From contig JACONN010000002.1 of the NCBI GenBank assembly GCA_014323675.1, forward strand, positions 372,001-436,000: a DNA stretch of 64,000 nt, in the 5' to 3' direction. Position 1 is the stretch's first letter, and every line of letters begins with the position of its first letter. The notes beneath the pieces were generated by a model, which saw only the letters and a program-made list of their open reading frames with translations, was not told where the DNA came from and did no database searches. Shown here piece after piece: positions 47,919 through 56,107 of this stretch. The DNA comes from Hormoscilla sp. GM7CHS1pb. GTDB taxonomy: Bacteria > Cyanobacteriota > Cyanobacteriia > Cyanobacteriales > Desertifilaceae. A program made the position numbers and the translations under genes.

Positions 47919-48524
47919 ATGAAATACCAGTTATTCACGAAAATGCTGACTGGGTTGGCGATCGCCTTAACCCTAGGGACCGCCGCCACAGAACCCAGTG
48001 CGGCCCAAAGCCAAAAGTTTTTCTGCGATAGGAGTGATGGGGCACCGGCAACAGTGGTGCGCACAAGCAAGGGAAATGTGCCCATCATTATCTGGGTTGA
48101 CCGTGGTTTCGAGCTTTCGGGATGGACTCCTCAGCGCCGCTGTCAGGCAGTCTCTGACAGGTTTCAACAGTACGACGATCGGGGTCTGCTCGAATATATC
48201 AGAACTGGCACGGTAAGTCGCCATCCTGTATTGTGCGTTGCCAATCGTCAAGGGGGGGCTTGCCCGGACACGCAGGTGCTAGTTACACTTAATCATGGGA
48301 GTGATGCGGAGTTTTATTTGCGATCGCTGCTGGAAACTCGCGATCGCAGTGTGAGGCAACCAGTTTACTTTAGTGAAAAGGATGTCTTCTCTCGTGATGA
48401 GAATGGCGAACTATACGCGGATGTGGAAAAGTTGATAAATGCGCTTGAGGCGGGAAACTCACAGCCAGTCGATCTGGGAAACTCACAACCAGTTGACTCA
48501 CAAGAGTCAGATCGGGTGTGGTGA
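47919..48524 (+). CDS. COP23-domain exported protein
   Basis: The 201-residue protein has a signal peptide (MLTGLAIALTLGTAATEPSA, cleavage near AAQS). It continues QKFFCDRSDGAPATVVRT, IIIWVDRGFELSGWTPQRRC, SDRFQQYDDRGLLEYIRTG, and a Cys-containing CVANRQGGACPDTQVLVTL. These are the landmarks of COP23, a cyanobacterial protein first noticed for circadian oscillation. The four conserved Cys probably form disulphides in the periplasm. The C-terminal 20 residues contain a short tandem repeat (LGNSQPVD, then LGNSQPVDS). Confidence 0.8.
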   Translation: MKYQLFTKMLTGLAIALTLGTAATEPSAAQSQKFFCDRSDGAPATVVRTSKGNVPIIIWVDRGFELSGWTPQRRCQAVSDRFQQYDDRGLLEYIRTGTVSRHPVLCVANRQGGACPDTQVLVTLNHGSDAEFYLRSLLETRDRSVRQPVYFSEKDVFSRDENGELYADVEKLINALEAGNSQPVDLGNSQPVDSQESDRVW

Positions 48525-48550
48525 TCGGGTGTATTGAGATGCACGATCGG

Positions 48551-48615
48551 TAGGGGCGAAGCATTTGGGCGACAATATAAGTCATAGATCGACAAATTTA
48601 CTTCGCCCGTGCGAA
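48551..48615. repeat. Palindromic repeat related to the type A MITE core
   Basis: TAGGGGCGAAGCATTTGGGCG and CTTCGCCCGTGCG flank an AT-rich centre. The same core lies inside the MITE at 2863 and, more diverged, in the elements at 51888 and 52186. No MITE ends are present here. Confidence 0.6.
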
Positions 48616-48634
48616 TGAGTTTTAAGGGAGTTAT

Positions 48635-49017
48635 ATGACTGTAACATTACTCAAGACTCCGATCGTTTACCCATACACCGACGGTAAGCCAATGGCAGAG
48701 AGCGACTTTACCCGCGACTACCTTTTGTATGGCGTCGATGTTTTGCAGTACCACTTCCGCAACCAAAAAAATATCTATGTTTCGGGAAATCTGTTCATCT
48801 ACTATTTACAAAATGTTCCCGATGCAGTTGTCGCCCCAGATGTTTTCTTGGTCAAGGGAGTTAGCAATAAAAACGTCTCAGCTACAAAGTTTGGGAAGAA
48901 GGTGGTTTGACCCCAGATTGGGTTTTAGAGGTGACCTCTGCTAGTACCCGCAATACCGACGAGGAGGAAAAACCCCGGAAATATGCTCAGATGGGAGTGG
49001 CTGAGTATTTTCAATGA
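48635..49017 (+). pseudogene. Uma2-family (DUF820) endonuclease, truncated and frameshifted
   Basis: The start TVTLLKTPIVYPYTDGKPMA, then NQKNIYVSGNLFIYY and DAVVAPDVFLVKGV match the N-terminal half of Uma2 proteins (PD-(D/E)XK fold). At about 48890 the frame shifts and continues TPDWVLEVTSASTRNTDEEE, KYAQMGVAEYFQ to a stop at 49017. The C-terminal third is missing. The stop overlaps the start of the protease gene. Confidence 0.75.
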
Positions 49018-50656
49018 AACTATTCTATAAAATATCGGCAGCGGTGCTTGGTGTGGCAGCTACTATCGCCCTAGTCCAGCCTCAAATCGCTGTAGGGTTA
49101 TCTGGCAGAGAAGTGGGCCAAGTTGCTCGAGAGATTACAGTGCGGATCGATGGACCTGCAAATGGCTCGGGCGCGATCGTTGGTAAACGAGACAATGTTT
49201 ATACTGTACTTACCAACTGTCATGTGGTCAAAGAACCGGGAACCTATACTATCCAGACTCACGCGGGCAGTCGCTATACTGTTAACGCCAATCCCAGTAT
49301 GTGTCAGCCTGGGGGGATAGACTTAGCAATGTTGCGATTTACTAGCACCCGACGTTACCGCGTGGCAAATTTAGGCAATTCATCGCAATTGGCTGTAGGT
49401 GATAAAGTATATGCGTCAGGTTGGGGCGATAGCAGTCGGCATAACCTAGAACGAAGATATAGGTTTAGACCGGGCGATATTACAGGAAGAGATCCCCAGG
49501 CTAGGGAGGGCTATACTTTAGCTCATACAATTCAGACTGGACCAGGAATGAGTGGGGGTCCGATACTGGATGAGCAGGGGGATGTAGTGGGATTAATGGA
49601 AAAGGCTATCGAGAGTCTACTGGAGAATGGGAGTTTTTGGGAATTGCAATTAATACCTACAAAAACTGGAAAGTAGCAGTTCTCCGGTCAGAAGAACGCT
49701 CGACTCCCCCCCCAGACAACCCATCAAGAGAAATTAGCAGGAATACACCGCCACCATCTCCGACTGCGCCGCGCCCCAATACCGACAACCAAACTGTCTA
49801 CCCCTCTCCCACCAACTACGTTCTAGCTAAGACCCTCAAAGGTCATTCCGACCCGGTTTGGAGCGTCGCCATTAGTCCCGATGGACAGTTGTTAGCCAGT
49901 GGCAGTTTGGACGAGACCATCAAGATTTGGAATCTGGGAAGCGGCGAGTTACTGCATGACCTCACTGGTTATTCCAACCCGGTTAGGAGCGTCGCCTTTA
50001 GTCCCGATGGGCAGTTGTTAGCCAGTGGCAGTTTGAACAAGACCATCAAGATTTGGAATCTGGGAAGCGGCGAGTTACTGCATGACCTCGCTGGTTCTTA
50101 CCGCTGGGTTAGGAGCGTCGCCTTTAGTCCCGATGGGCAGTTGTTAGCCAGTGGCAGTTTGAACAAGATCGAGATTTGGAATCTGGAAAGCGGCAAGTTA
50201 CTGCGTACCCTCAATGGTCATTCCGACCCAGTTATGAGCGTTGCCATTAGTCCCGATAGGCAGTTGTTAGCCAGTGGCAGTGATGACAAGACCATCAAGA
50301 TTTGGAATCTGGGAAGCGGCGAGTTACTGCATGACCTCACTGGTCATTCCCAATTTGTTAAGAGCGTCGCCATTAGTCCCGATGGGCAGTTGTTAGCCAG
50401 TGGCAGTTGGGACGGGACCATCAAGATTTGGAATCTGGAAAGCGGCAAGTTACTGCGTACCCTCTCTGGTCATTCCTCCTTGGTTTGGAGCGTCGCCTTT
50501 AGTCCCGATGGGCAGACAATTGCCAGTGGTGGTGGGTGTAGTTTTTCAGAATGCAACAAGGACTATGATATCAGGATTTGGGGGGGCAGGGGCGGTGAGA
50601 GGCAAGGGGGAGAGTCAGCTCCAGCCTCTAGTAGACAAATGATAATACAAGATTAG
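49014..50656 (+). CDS. Trypsin-like serine protease fused to WD40 repeats, frameshifted
   Basis: A signal peptide (residues 1-29) precedes an S1/trypsin-like domain with His in VLTNCHVVKE, Asp in GGIDLAMLRF and Ser in TGPGMSGGPIL. At about 49634 the frame changes in the T5 run of GGGAGTTTTTGGG; with one more T it reads SFLGIAINTYKNWK. A proline-rich linker follows, then six WD40 repeats (KTLKGHSDPVWSVAISPDGQ through VWSVAFSPDGQTIASGGG). The total is about 545 residues. Cyanobacteria often fuse such proteases to WD40 or TPR repeats. The export signal suggests periplasmic action. The repeats are very similar to each other at DNA level, suggesting recent expansion. Confidence 0.82.
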
Positions 50657-50672
50657 TTTACACTTCTAACCC

Positions 50673-50725
50673 ATGAAACTATTCTATAAAATATCGGCAG
50701 CGGTGCTTGGTGTGGCAGCTACTAT
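50673..50725 (+). repeat. 53-bp exact copy of the protease gene start
   Basis: The first 53 bp of the gene at 49014 (ATGAAACTATTCTATAAAAT and onward through the signal peptide to GCAGCTACTAT) recur exactly here, then the match stops. It is followed by the double hairpin repeat at about 50738-50805 (CATGGCCCGCCGTGGGTT), known also from 22560. A short reading frame at about 50866-50979 (VFTIEIKARDEYVKQ, GESPFVARMRERGLLP) is not recognised. The gap 50657-51009 contains nothing else. Confidence 0.85.
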
Positions 50726-51009
50726 TGTCGATTAGCCTCATGGCCCGCCGTGGGTTAAAACCCACGGCTAATAGCTGAAGTGGGTTTTAACCCACTGAAA
50801 GCTTTATGGAAAAGGTATTTTACCTCCTGGCGTCGGGCCGCTACGCTAACGGGGGGATTGCTTTAGGGGTCTTCACAATAGAGATAAAAGCGCGAGACGA
50901 GTATGTTAAACAGGCTGAACTTGCAGCAGGCGAATCACCTTTTGTTGCCAGAATGCGCGAACGAGGACTCTTGCCATGAGTGGCGATCGCATCCCAGACC
51001 GCGAACAGT

Positions 51010-51684
51010 TCAACCATTACGGACTTGCTGCTGCACCCAACTTCTCAAATCCCTTTCCGCGTCCATTTCATCCGTCTGAGAAGCTTCGAGAAACTCGTAA
51101 AGTTTTGTTTTCGAGGCCCAGTCGGGAAAAGTCGGACTATTTTCCACTTCCACATATCGTCCGTCTTGCAATTGATAAATCCGCAGCACTTCTCCATTAT
51201 AACGCCACAACTCGGGAACTCCCATTGCTGCGTACAAACTGGGTTTGTCGATGTTGCTATAAGAGATATCCACTTCCACAACTAAGTCCGGTGGAGGATC
51301 TTTCTTTAAGTCTACTTTCTTCCCCGCTACCAATGATTGATTCTGAATGTAGTAGCATTTGTCCGGTTCGGCACTTTTCTCTAGTTCCGGATAATTCAAT
51401 GTCGTCGAACCCATTGATTTTACCTTCATTCCCAGCTCAAATACTAAAATTCGGATAAATATTCCAATTATTTCCGACGCATTTTCATGTGGTTCTGATG
51501 GCATAGTAATCTCTAATGTCCCTCTGTCGTAGGTTAATCTGGCCGCACGATCGTCTCCCAGGCTCTCCAATATTTTCTCATATCTTTCCCAACTGATGTT
51601 ATGGAAAAATACCCGTTGTTCTGGGGGTTCAGTCGGAAATGCGATCGCATTTTTTTCTGTTTTAGTTATTGCTGCTACTGTCAC
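51010..51684 (-). CDS. Uma2-family (DUF820) putative endonuclease
   Basis: The protein has about 224 residues from a GTG start at 51684, chosen because AGGAG precedes it; the frame itself opens at 51720. It has ISWERYEKILESLGDDRAAR, YDRGTLEITMPSEPHENASE, YYIQNQSLVAGKKVDLKKDP and PPDLVVEVDISYSNIDKPSL, the PD...EVD signature of the restriction-endonuclease-like fold, then YAAMGVPELWRYNG. These genes are very numerous in filamentous cyanobacteria; their function is unsettled. It appears intact. Confidence 0.88.
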   Translation of the reverse strand: MTVAAITKTEKNAIAFPTEPPEQRVFFHNISWERYEKILESLGDDRAARLTYDRGTLEITMPSEPHENASEIIGIFIRILVFELGMKVKSMGSTTLNYPELEKSAEPDKCYYIQNQSLVAGKKVDLKKDPPPDLVVEVDISYSNIDKPSLYAAMGVPELWRYNGEVLRIYQLQDGRYVEVENSPTFPDWASKTKLYEFLEASQTDEMDAERDLRSWVQQQVRNG

Positions 51685-51878
51685 TTTCTTTCTCCTCTTG
51701 GATCGAATTCCAAATCCCACCGCCTTTTCCTATTATAGCACAGATATTATCAGAGAAACAAGTCCTGGCGGCATCCATAATATTTTGATATCAACCGAAA
51801 TCTCTCTATTGCCGTGCCCCGCCGCGCCGGACAGAAAATGGGCGATCGCATTTACCATTTCGTCAAAACAATGCTAGA

Positions 51879-52049
51879 ATTTTTAAGGGGTGTGGTCACA
51901 AGTAGTTGATAATCATTCAACTGTAGGGGCGACTGGCATTCTTGCGCAAATGATGACATCACAAGATAGATGTCCTTCCCGAATGCTTCGCCCTGCACCC
52001 CACGAGGTCTCCCCCGTACCAACTGTTTTTGACCACACCCATTTTTAAG
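51879..52049. mobile_element. MITE type B, copy with 9-bp target duplication
   Basis: The element at 51888-52040 is 153 bp. The ends are GGGTGTGGTCACAAGTAGTTGA and ACTGTTTTTGACCACACCC. ATTTTTAAG occurs on both sides (51879-51887 and 52041-52049). The core has GTAGGGGCGACTGGCATTCT and GAATGCTTCGCCCTGCAC. Confidence 0.93.
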
Positions 52050-52119
52050 CATTATCCTGTTAGTCAGTTAAAACTCATATCTTGCACCATTCTCAACTAG
52101 AGACGTCCCCTCGATAACT

Positions 52120-52640
52120 CGTTCCTTGGCGGGAGCCAGGGAACGAGGGTAAAACGAAGGTATTTTACCTTCCCCTCGTTCCCAGGGGTGTGGTCAAAAG
52201 CCGTCGATCGTTTATGGGCCCTCCCAGCTGTCGTATACCCCTGTAGGGGCGACTGGCATTCTTCCGCAAATTATGACATCTCTTTACAGATGTCCTGTCC
52301 TCAGGCTTCGCCCTGCACCCCGCGAGAACTCCGGTGTACCAACTGTTTTTGACCACACCCCGTTCCCAGTGTCCCGCTGGGAACGTATTTAGGAGGCAGA
52401 GCCTCCCGTCCCTGTCAGAGGAGAACCCGTTCCCAGGCAGAACGCTCCGGGCTTCCTCCTCGCAGCGGAGGGTTCCCGGAACGAGGGGTCCGGCGCCCCT
52501 ACAGTTACCCTCGTTCCCAGTGTATCGCTGGGAACGTATTTAGGAGGCAGAGCCTCCCGTCCCTTTTGTTTATTTCTATTTGAATTACGGTGTCGCCGTG
52601 CCCGGCACGGCGACCTTGGGAGCGGCTGCTGGCGCCGCGC
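52120..52640. repeat. Cluster of CTCGTTCCCAG palindromic repeats
   Basis: Several copies of CTCGTTCCCAG with the inverse CTGGGAACG and of AGGAGGCAGAGCCTCCC occur at 52120-52185, 52361-52450 and 52500-52563. These form overlapping stems. The gap 51721-53012 thus contains two MITEs, this repeat cluster, a minisatellite and the left end of the IS982 element, and no protein gene before the transposase. Confidence 0.75.
52177..52369. mobile_element. MITE type B, copy inserted in a dispersed repeat
   Basis: The element at 52186-52360 is 175 bp. It begins GGGTGTGGTCAAAAGCCGTCG and ends ACTGTTTTTGACCACACCC. CGTTCCCAG is duplicated at 52177-52185 and 52361-52369. The core resembles the copy at 51888 (GTAGGGGCGACTGGCATTCT). 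Its target is the CTCGTTCCCAG repeat that is common in this stretch. Confidence 0.93.
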
Positions 52641-52664
52641 GTCAGAAAATTGTAACACCCAATA

Positions 52665-52838
52665 GGTTTACACTAGGCTTACAAAAAGCCATTGTAAGCC
52701 TGCAAGGGCTTTTTGTAAGTCTACAATAGCTTATTGTAGGCTTACAAAAATTTATTATAAGCCTGCACTAGCTATTGTAAGCCTGCAATAGCTTATTGTA
52801 AGCCTGCACTAGCTATTGTAAGCCTGCACTAGTTTAAC
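52665..52838. repeat. TTGTAAGCCTGCA minisatellite
   Basis: Units of about 20-21 bp (CTATTGTAAGCCTGCACTAG) repeat four times from about 52757 to 52833. Diverged and inverted units (GGCTTACAAAAAGCC) precede them from 52668. A last diverged unit (GTTTATTGTAAGCC) lies at 53860 beyond the IS982 element, showing that the IS landed inside the array. Confidence 0.8.
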
Positions 52839-52839
52839 C

Positions 52840-53854
52840 TAAGTTGCGACCTATTTAAAAAAATATGAATTACCCACTTAGACTTTACAGATATTTTGAG
52901 GGTTTTAGTAGCCCTCGATACAAAATTATATTTTTATTGTGCTATGAGGCGGGTTGGCTATTTAGAGGTTATAATGTACTAAAATAACAGTTAATTGCTG
53001 GTTCTGTAGATTATGGAAGATATGATTACAACAATTTTTGTTCTTTGCGACGAGCTCCTAAAAGCTTTGAATATAAAAGAAGATCCACAAGTAAAAATGA
53101 ACAATGCAGAGGTGATGACGGTAGGATTGGTTGCTGCATATTTTTTTGTCGGACATCACGAGCGCTCTTGTCAATTTATGGTGGAACACAATTATCTAAA
53201 AAATCTGTTAAGTAAAAGTAGATTCAATCTCCGATTACATAATATAGGCGAACCAATTTGGATGCTTTTATTCCAAGTCATAGCTCAAACATTTAAAGAG
53301 CTAAATCCAGGTCAAGAATGTCAAGAATATATTCTTGATAGTTTCCCTGTGCCAGTCTGTGACAATATTAGGATTGATAGATGTAAAATTTATAAGCAAG
53401 AAGAATATCGAGGATATATTGCAAGTAAAAAACGTTATTTTTATGGATTAAGGGTTCATATGTTAGTAAACAAAAGTGGAAATCCAATAGAATTTTATCA
53501 TGCCCCGGGTAGTTATAATGACGTTAAAGTTCTGCAATCTTTTTGCTTCGATTTACCATCAAATTCTCTAGTTTATGGAGACAAAGCTTATAACGATTAT
53601 CAATTAGAAGATTTACTAAAAGAGTCGGCAAAGATCAAATTAAAACCTTTGCGAAAAAAGAATTCAAAAAGAAAAGAATCTCCTTGTTTTGAATATATAC
53701 AACAGGTAACTAGAAAACAAGTTGAAACATGTTTTAGTCGGATAACTAATTTGTTTCCCAAGTCAATTCATGCCGTTACATCCAAAGGATTTGAATTGAA
53801 AATAATTCTCTTTATCATCGCTTTTTGTATTCAATTTTTATAGGTCGCAACTTA
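52840..53854 (+). mobile_element. IS982-family insertion sequence
   Basis: TAAGTTGCGACCTAT at 52840-52854 and its inverse ATAGGTCGCAACTTA at 53840-53854 form the terminal repeats. One transposase gene fills the element of about 1,015 bp. The flanks AGTTTAAC and AGTTAGTT are only roughly alike, so the target duplication is unclear. Confidence 0.85.
53013..53843 (+). CDS. IS982-family transposase
   Basis: The 276-residue protein has the family's N-terminal region (DELLKALNIKEDPQVKMNNA, EVMTVGLVAAYFFVGHHE). The DDE core is EYILDSFPVPVCDNIRI, LVYGDKAYNDYQLEDLL and RKQVETCFSRITNLFPK with the catalytic Glu. It lacks frameshifts and both terminal repeats are present, so the element may be active. 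The stop TAG is part of the right terminal repeat. Confidence 0.9.
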   Translation: MEDMITTIFVLCDELLKALNIKEDPQVKMNNAEVMTVGLVAAYFFVGHHERSCQFMVEHNYLKNLLSKSRFNLRLHNIGEPIWMLLFQVIAQTFKELNPGQECQEYILDSFPVPVCDNIRIDRCKIYKQEEYRGYIASKKRYFYGLRVHMLVNKSGNPIEFYHAPGSYNDVKVLQSFCFDLPSNSLVYGDKAYNDYQLEDLLKESAKIKLKPLRKKNSKRKESPCFEYIQQVTRKQVETCFSRITNLFPKSIHAVTSKGFELKIILFIIAFCIQFL

Positions 53855-53961
53855 AGTTAGTTTATTGTAAGCCAACAATGGTTTATTGTCAAGCTGCCTG
53901 TTGAAATAGACCCACGGATAAGGTAACATAAGGATTATAACCGAAGATTATCCCGCACCCC

Positions 53962-56058
53962 CTACAGGTCAACGCCAATGAGTTGGAAAGCTTGTTTAAT
54001 TGCTTGGGATAAAGCATGTTTTTGTTGCTGAGCATAGAGTTGGGCAGCTCGATGGTAAGCTGAACGGATCTCGCGCAAGTTTAAGACATGGCCATCCGGG
54101 TTTCTGAGCTGCAACAGCACCCAACCTAAATTATGATAGGCTTCGGCATAGTCTGGTTTTAATTGTACTGCTGTTTCTAGGTCTGATCGGGCTTGTTCCC
54201 ATTGGCCCAGGCGGGCGAGCAAAGTTCCCTTACGAAATAGCACCAAGGCATCATCCCCGAATTTCTGGATATAATCCTGATAGGCTTGCATAGCTGCGGG
54301 CAAGTTGTTCAGTTGTTCGCAAACAATGCCATAATTCAAGTATACCCAAGCGGGCGATCGGGGTTTGCGCATTGCCTGCTGAAAACTGGAAACTGCTTCC
54401 GTCCATTTACCTAAACTTGCCGCCTGCCAACCGCTAAATCCCTCGACAAAAGCATTATCGGGTACTTGAGTTTGATACTCTTGCATGCATCTATCTAGAT
54501 CGGGAGCTTGCTTGTTAACTAAGGCTTTCTCTAGGGCAATAGTCAGACAGGGATATACCCAACCCAGCAGTTTTTTACTAGAATTACTGTTAGTTTGCTT
54601 GGACTTGGTAATGGCTTGCCGGGCCGCGCGGATGGCGACTTTCCATTTTCCTTGATGCACCGCTATCCAAGCTTTTAGTCCCAGGGCGAAGGTAGCATTA
54701 TTCTCCAGTTGCAACGCCCGATCGACTGCTATTTCAGCCTGTTGCCAGTTGCCAGTTTTGGCCAAAGCCCAAGCCAAATTCCCCTGGATCCAAGACTCAT
54801 GGGGTGCTAAACTAGCTGCCTGCTGTAAGGGTTGCACTGCTGCGGTCCAATTTGCTTGACGACAGTTAACCAGTCCCCATACTCCATAACCCCTGCTATC
54901 ATTTGGTTCTAGTTGCATTGCTTGGCGGGCCGCCGCCCCCGCTGCTCGATCGTCATTTATATAGATTAACACTAAGGCTAATTCTACAGCTGCTGCTCCA
55001 TTATCGGGCTCCTTAGCGAGACATTTTTGATAAGCTTCGGCGCTTTCGTTGAGTTTACCTTGCCCGACGAAGTAACGTCCTTTTCTGAGACTGGGAGAGA
55101 TAAATTTTCCTTGCAGGGCGTCGATTAATTCATCGGCAGTTTGAAAGCGATCGTCCGCCTGCATGTTCATTCCCGTTAAGATAATTTGCTCTGTTTCCGG
55201 GTGAATTGATGGAATTATCTGGCGCGGCGGGATGAGATCGTCTGATCCCATTCTCGACAGTGATTCCAGGGGAACTCGATCCGTTATAGCATGGTACATT
55301 GAGGCGCAGACAGCATAAAAATCTGTACTCGGGCTGCGCCGCGCTTGATATGTATATTGTTCTACGGGCGCGTATCCGGGAGTTAACATTGCCGTCATCT
55401 GATTAGTCCTGCCGGCGATAAACTCTCTGGCCGTGCCGAAATCAATGAGAATGGCTCGGTCTTGCTCGTCAATAATAATATTCTCGGGTTTAATGTCTCT
55501 GTGGATTAAGTTATTAGCATGGACTACCTTCAGTGCTGCTGTCACTTGCAGGAAATATTGCTTGACGCGCGCTTCTGGTAATGGTCCTGCTGATTTTAAG
55601 ATTTCTGTTAGCGACTTTCCTTGGATAAATGCCATCACAATGTATCCCGTATTATTTTCAGCAAACCAATCATACACTCTCACAATATGGGGATGGATGC
55701 ACTTTTGTAAACATTCTGCCTCGGTCTTGAATTTGTTGATTTGCTCCTGTTGCGCTTGGGGCGTGACTGAGGCTGGCCAAATAATGCTATTATCTTGCCT
55801 GAGAAATTTATCCGGACAAAGTTCTTTGATGGCCACTTCAGCTGATTTGACCGTATCAGTGCCCTGGTAAGTTACGCCAAAGCCTCCCTCACCGATGGTT
55901 CTGGAAATCCTATATCTACCTCCCTGAAGTAAGGTGCCAGCAGGTAGTTGGTATCCATTGCCATTAGACTGCACGGAGGTTAAGGGACAACCACAAGCAG
56001 CGCAGGTGATAGCTGTATCGGCATTTTCGGCCAAGCAGACTGGACAATTAATCGGCAT
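53962..56058 (-). CDS. Ser/Thr protein kinase with N-terminal zinc ribbon and C-terminal TPRs
   Basis: The 698-residue protein starts with a zinc ribbon (CPVCLAENADTAITCAACGC). The kinase domain spans about 46-310: G-loop IGEGGFGVTYQG, Lys in VAIKELC, catalytic loop LIHRDIKPENIIID, DFG in LIDFGTAREF and APE-like in TPGYAPVEQYT. The remaining 380 residues are about ten tetratricopeptide repeats (LNESAEAYQKCLAKEPDNGA, YAEAYHNLGWVLLQLRNP). No membrane helix is seen. It follows the PP2C gene by 49 bp and is last in the vWA-FHA-PP2C-kinase series. The kinase and phosphatase would act oppositely on common targets, with the FHA protein reading the phosphothreonine. Confidence 0.93.
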   Translation of the reverse strand: MPINCPVCLAENADTAITCAACGCPLTSVQSNGNGYQLPAGTLLQGGRYRISRTIGEGGFGVTYQGTDTVKSAEVAIKELCPDKFLRQDNSIIWPASVTPQAQQEQINKFKTEAECLQKCIHPHIVRVYDWFAENNTGYIVMAFIQGKSLTEILKSAGPLPEARVKQYFLQVTAALKVVHANNLIHRDIKPENIIIDEQDRAILIDFGTAREFIAGRTNQMTAMLTPGYAPVEQYTYQARRSPSTDFYAVCASMYHAITDRVPLESLSRMGSDDLIPPRQIIPSIHPETEQIILTGMNMQADDRFQTADELIDALQGKFISPSLRKGRYFVGQGKLNESAEAYQKCLAKEPDNGAAAVELALVLIYINDDRAAGAAARQAMQLEPNDSRGYGVWGLVNCRQANWTAAVQPLQQAASLAPHESWIQGNLAWALAKTGNWQQAEIAVDRALQLENNATFALGLKAWIAVHQGKWKVAIRAARQAITKSKQTNSNSSKKLLGWVYPCLTIALEKALVNKQAPDLDRCMQEYQTQVPDNAFVEGFSGWQAASLGKWTEAVSSFQQAMRKPRSPAWVYLNYGIVCEQLNNLPAAMQAYQDYIQKFGDDALVLFRKGTLLARLGQWEQARSDLETAVQLKPDYAEAYHNLGWVLLQLRNPDGHVLNLREIRSAYHRAAQLYAQQQKHALSQAIKQAFQLIGVDL

Positions 56059-56107
56059 TTTTATAACTTCTCCAGTTTCATTGCGTAGGACTTGTCTCGC
56101 CTATCCG

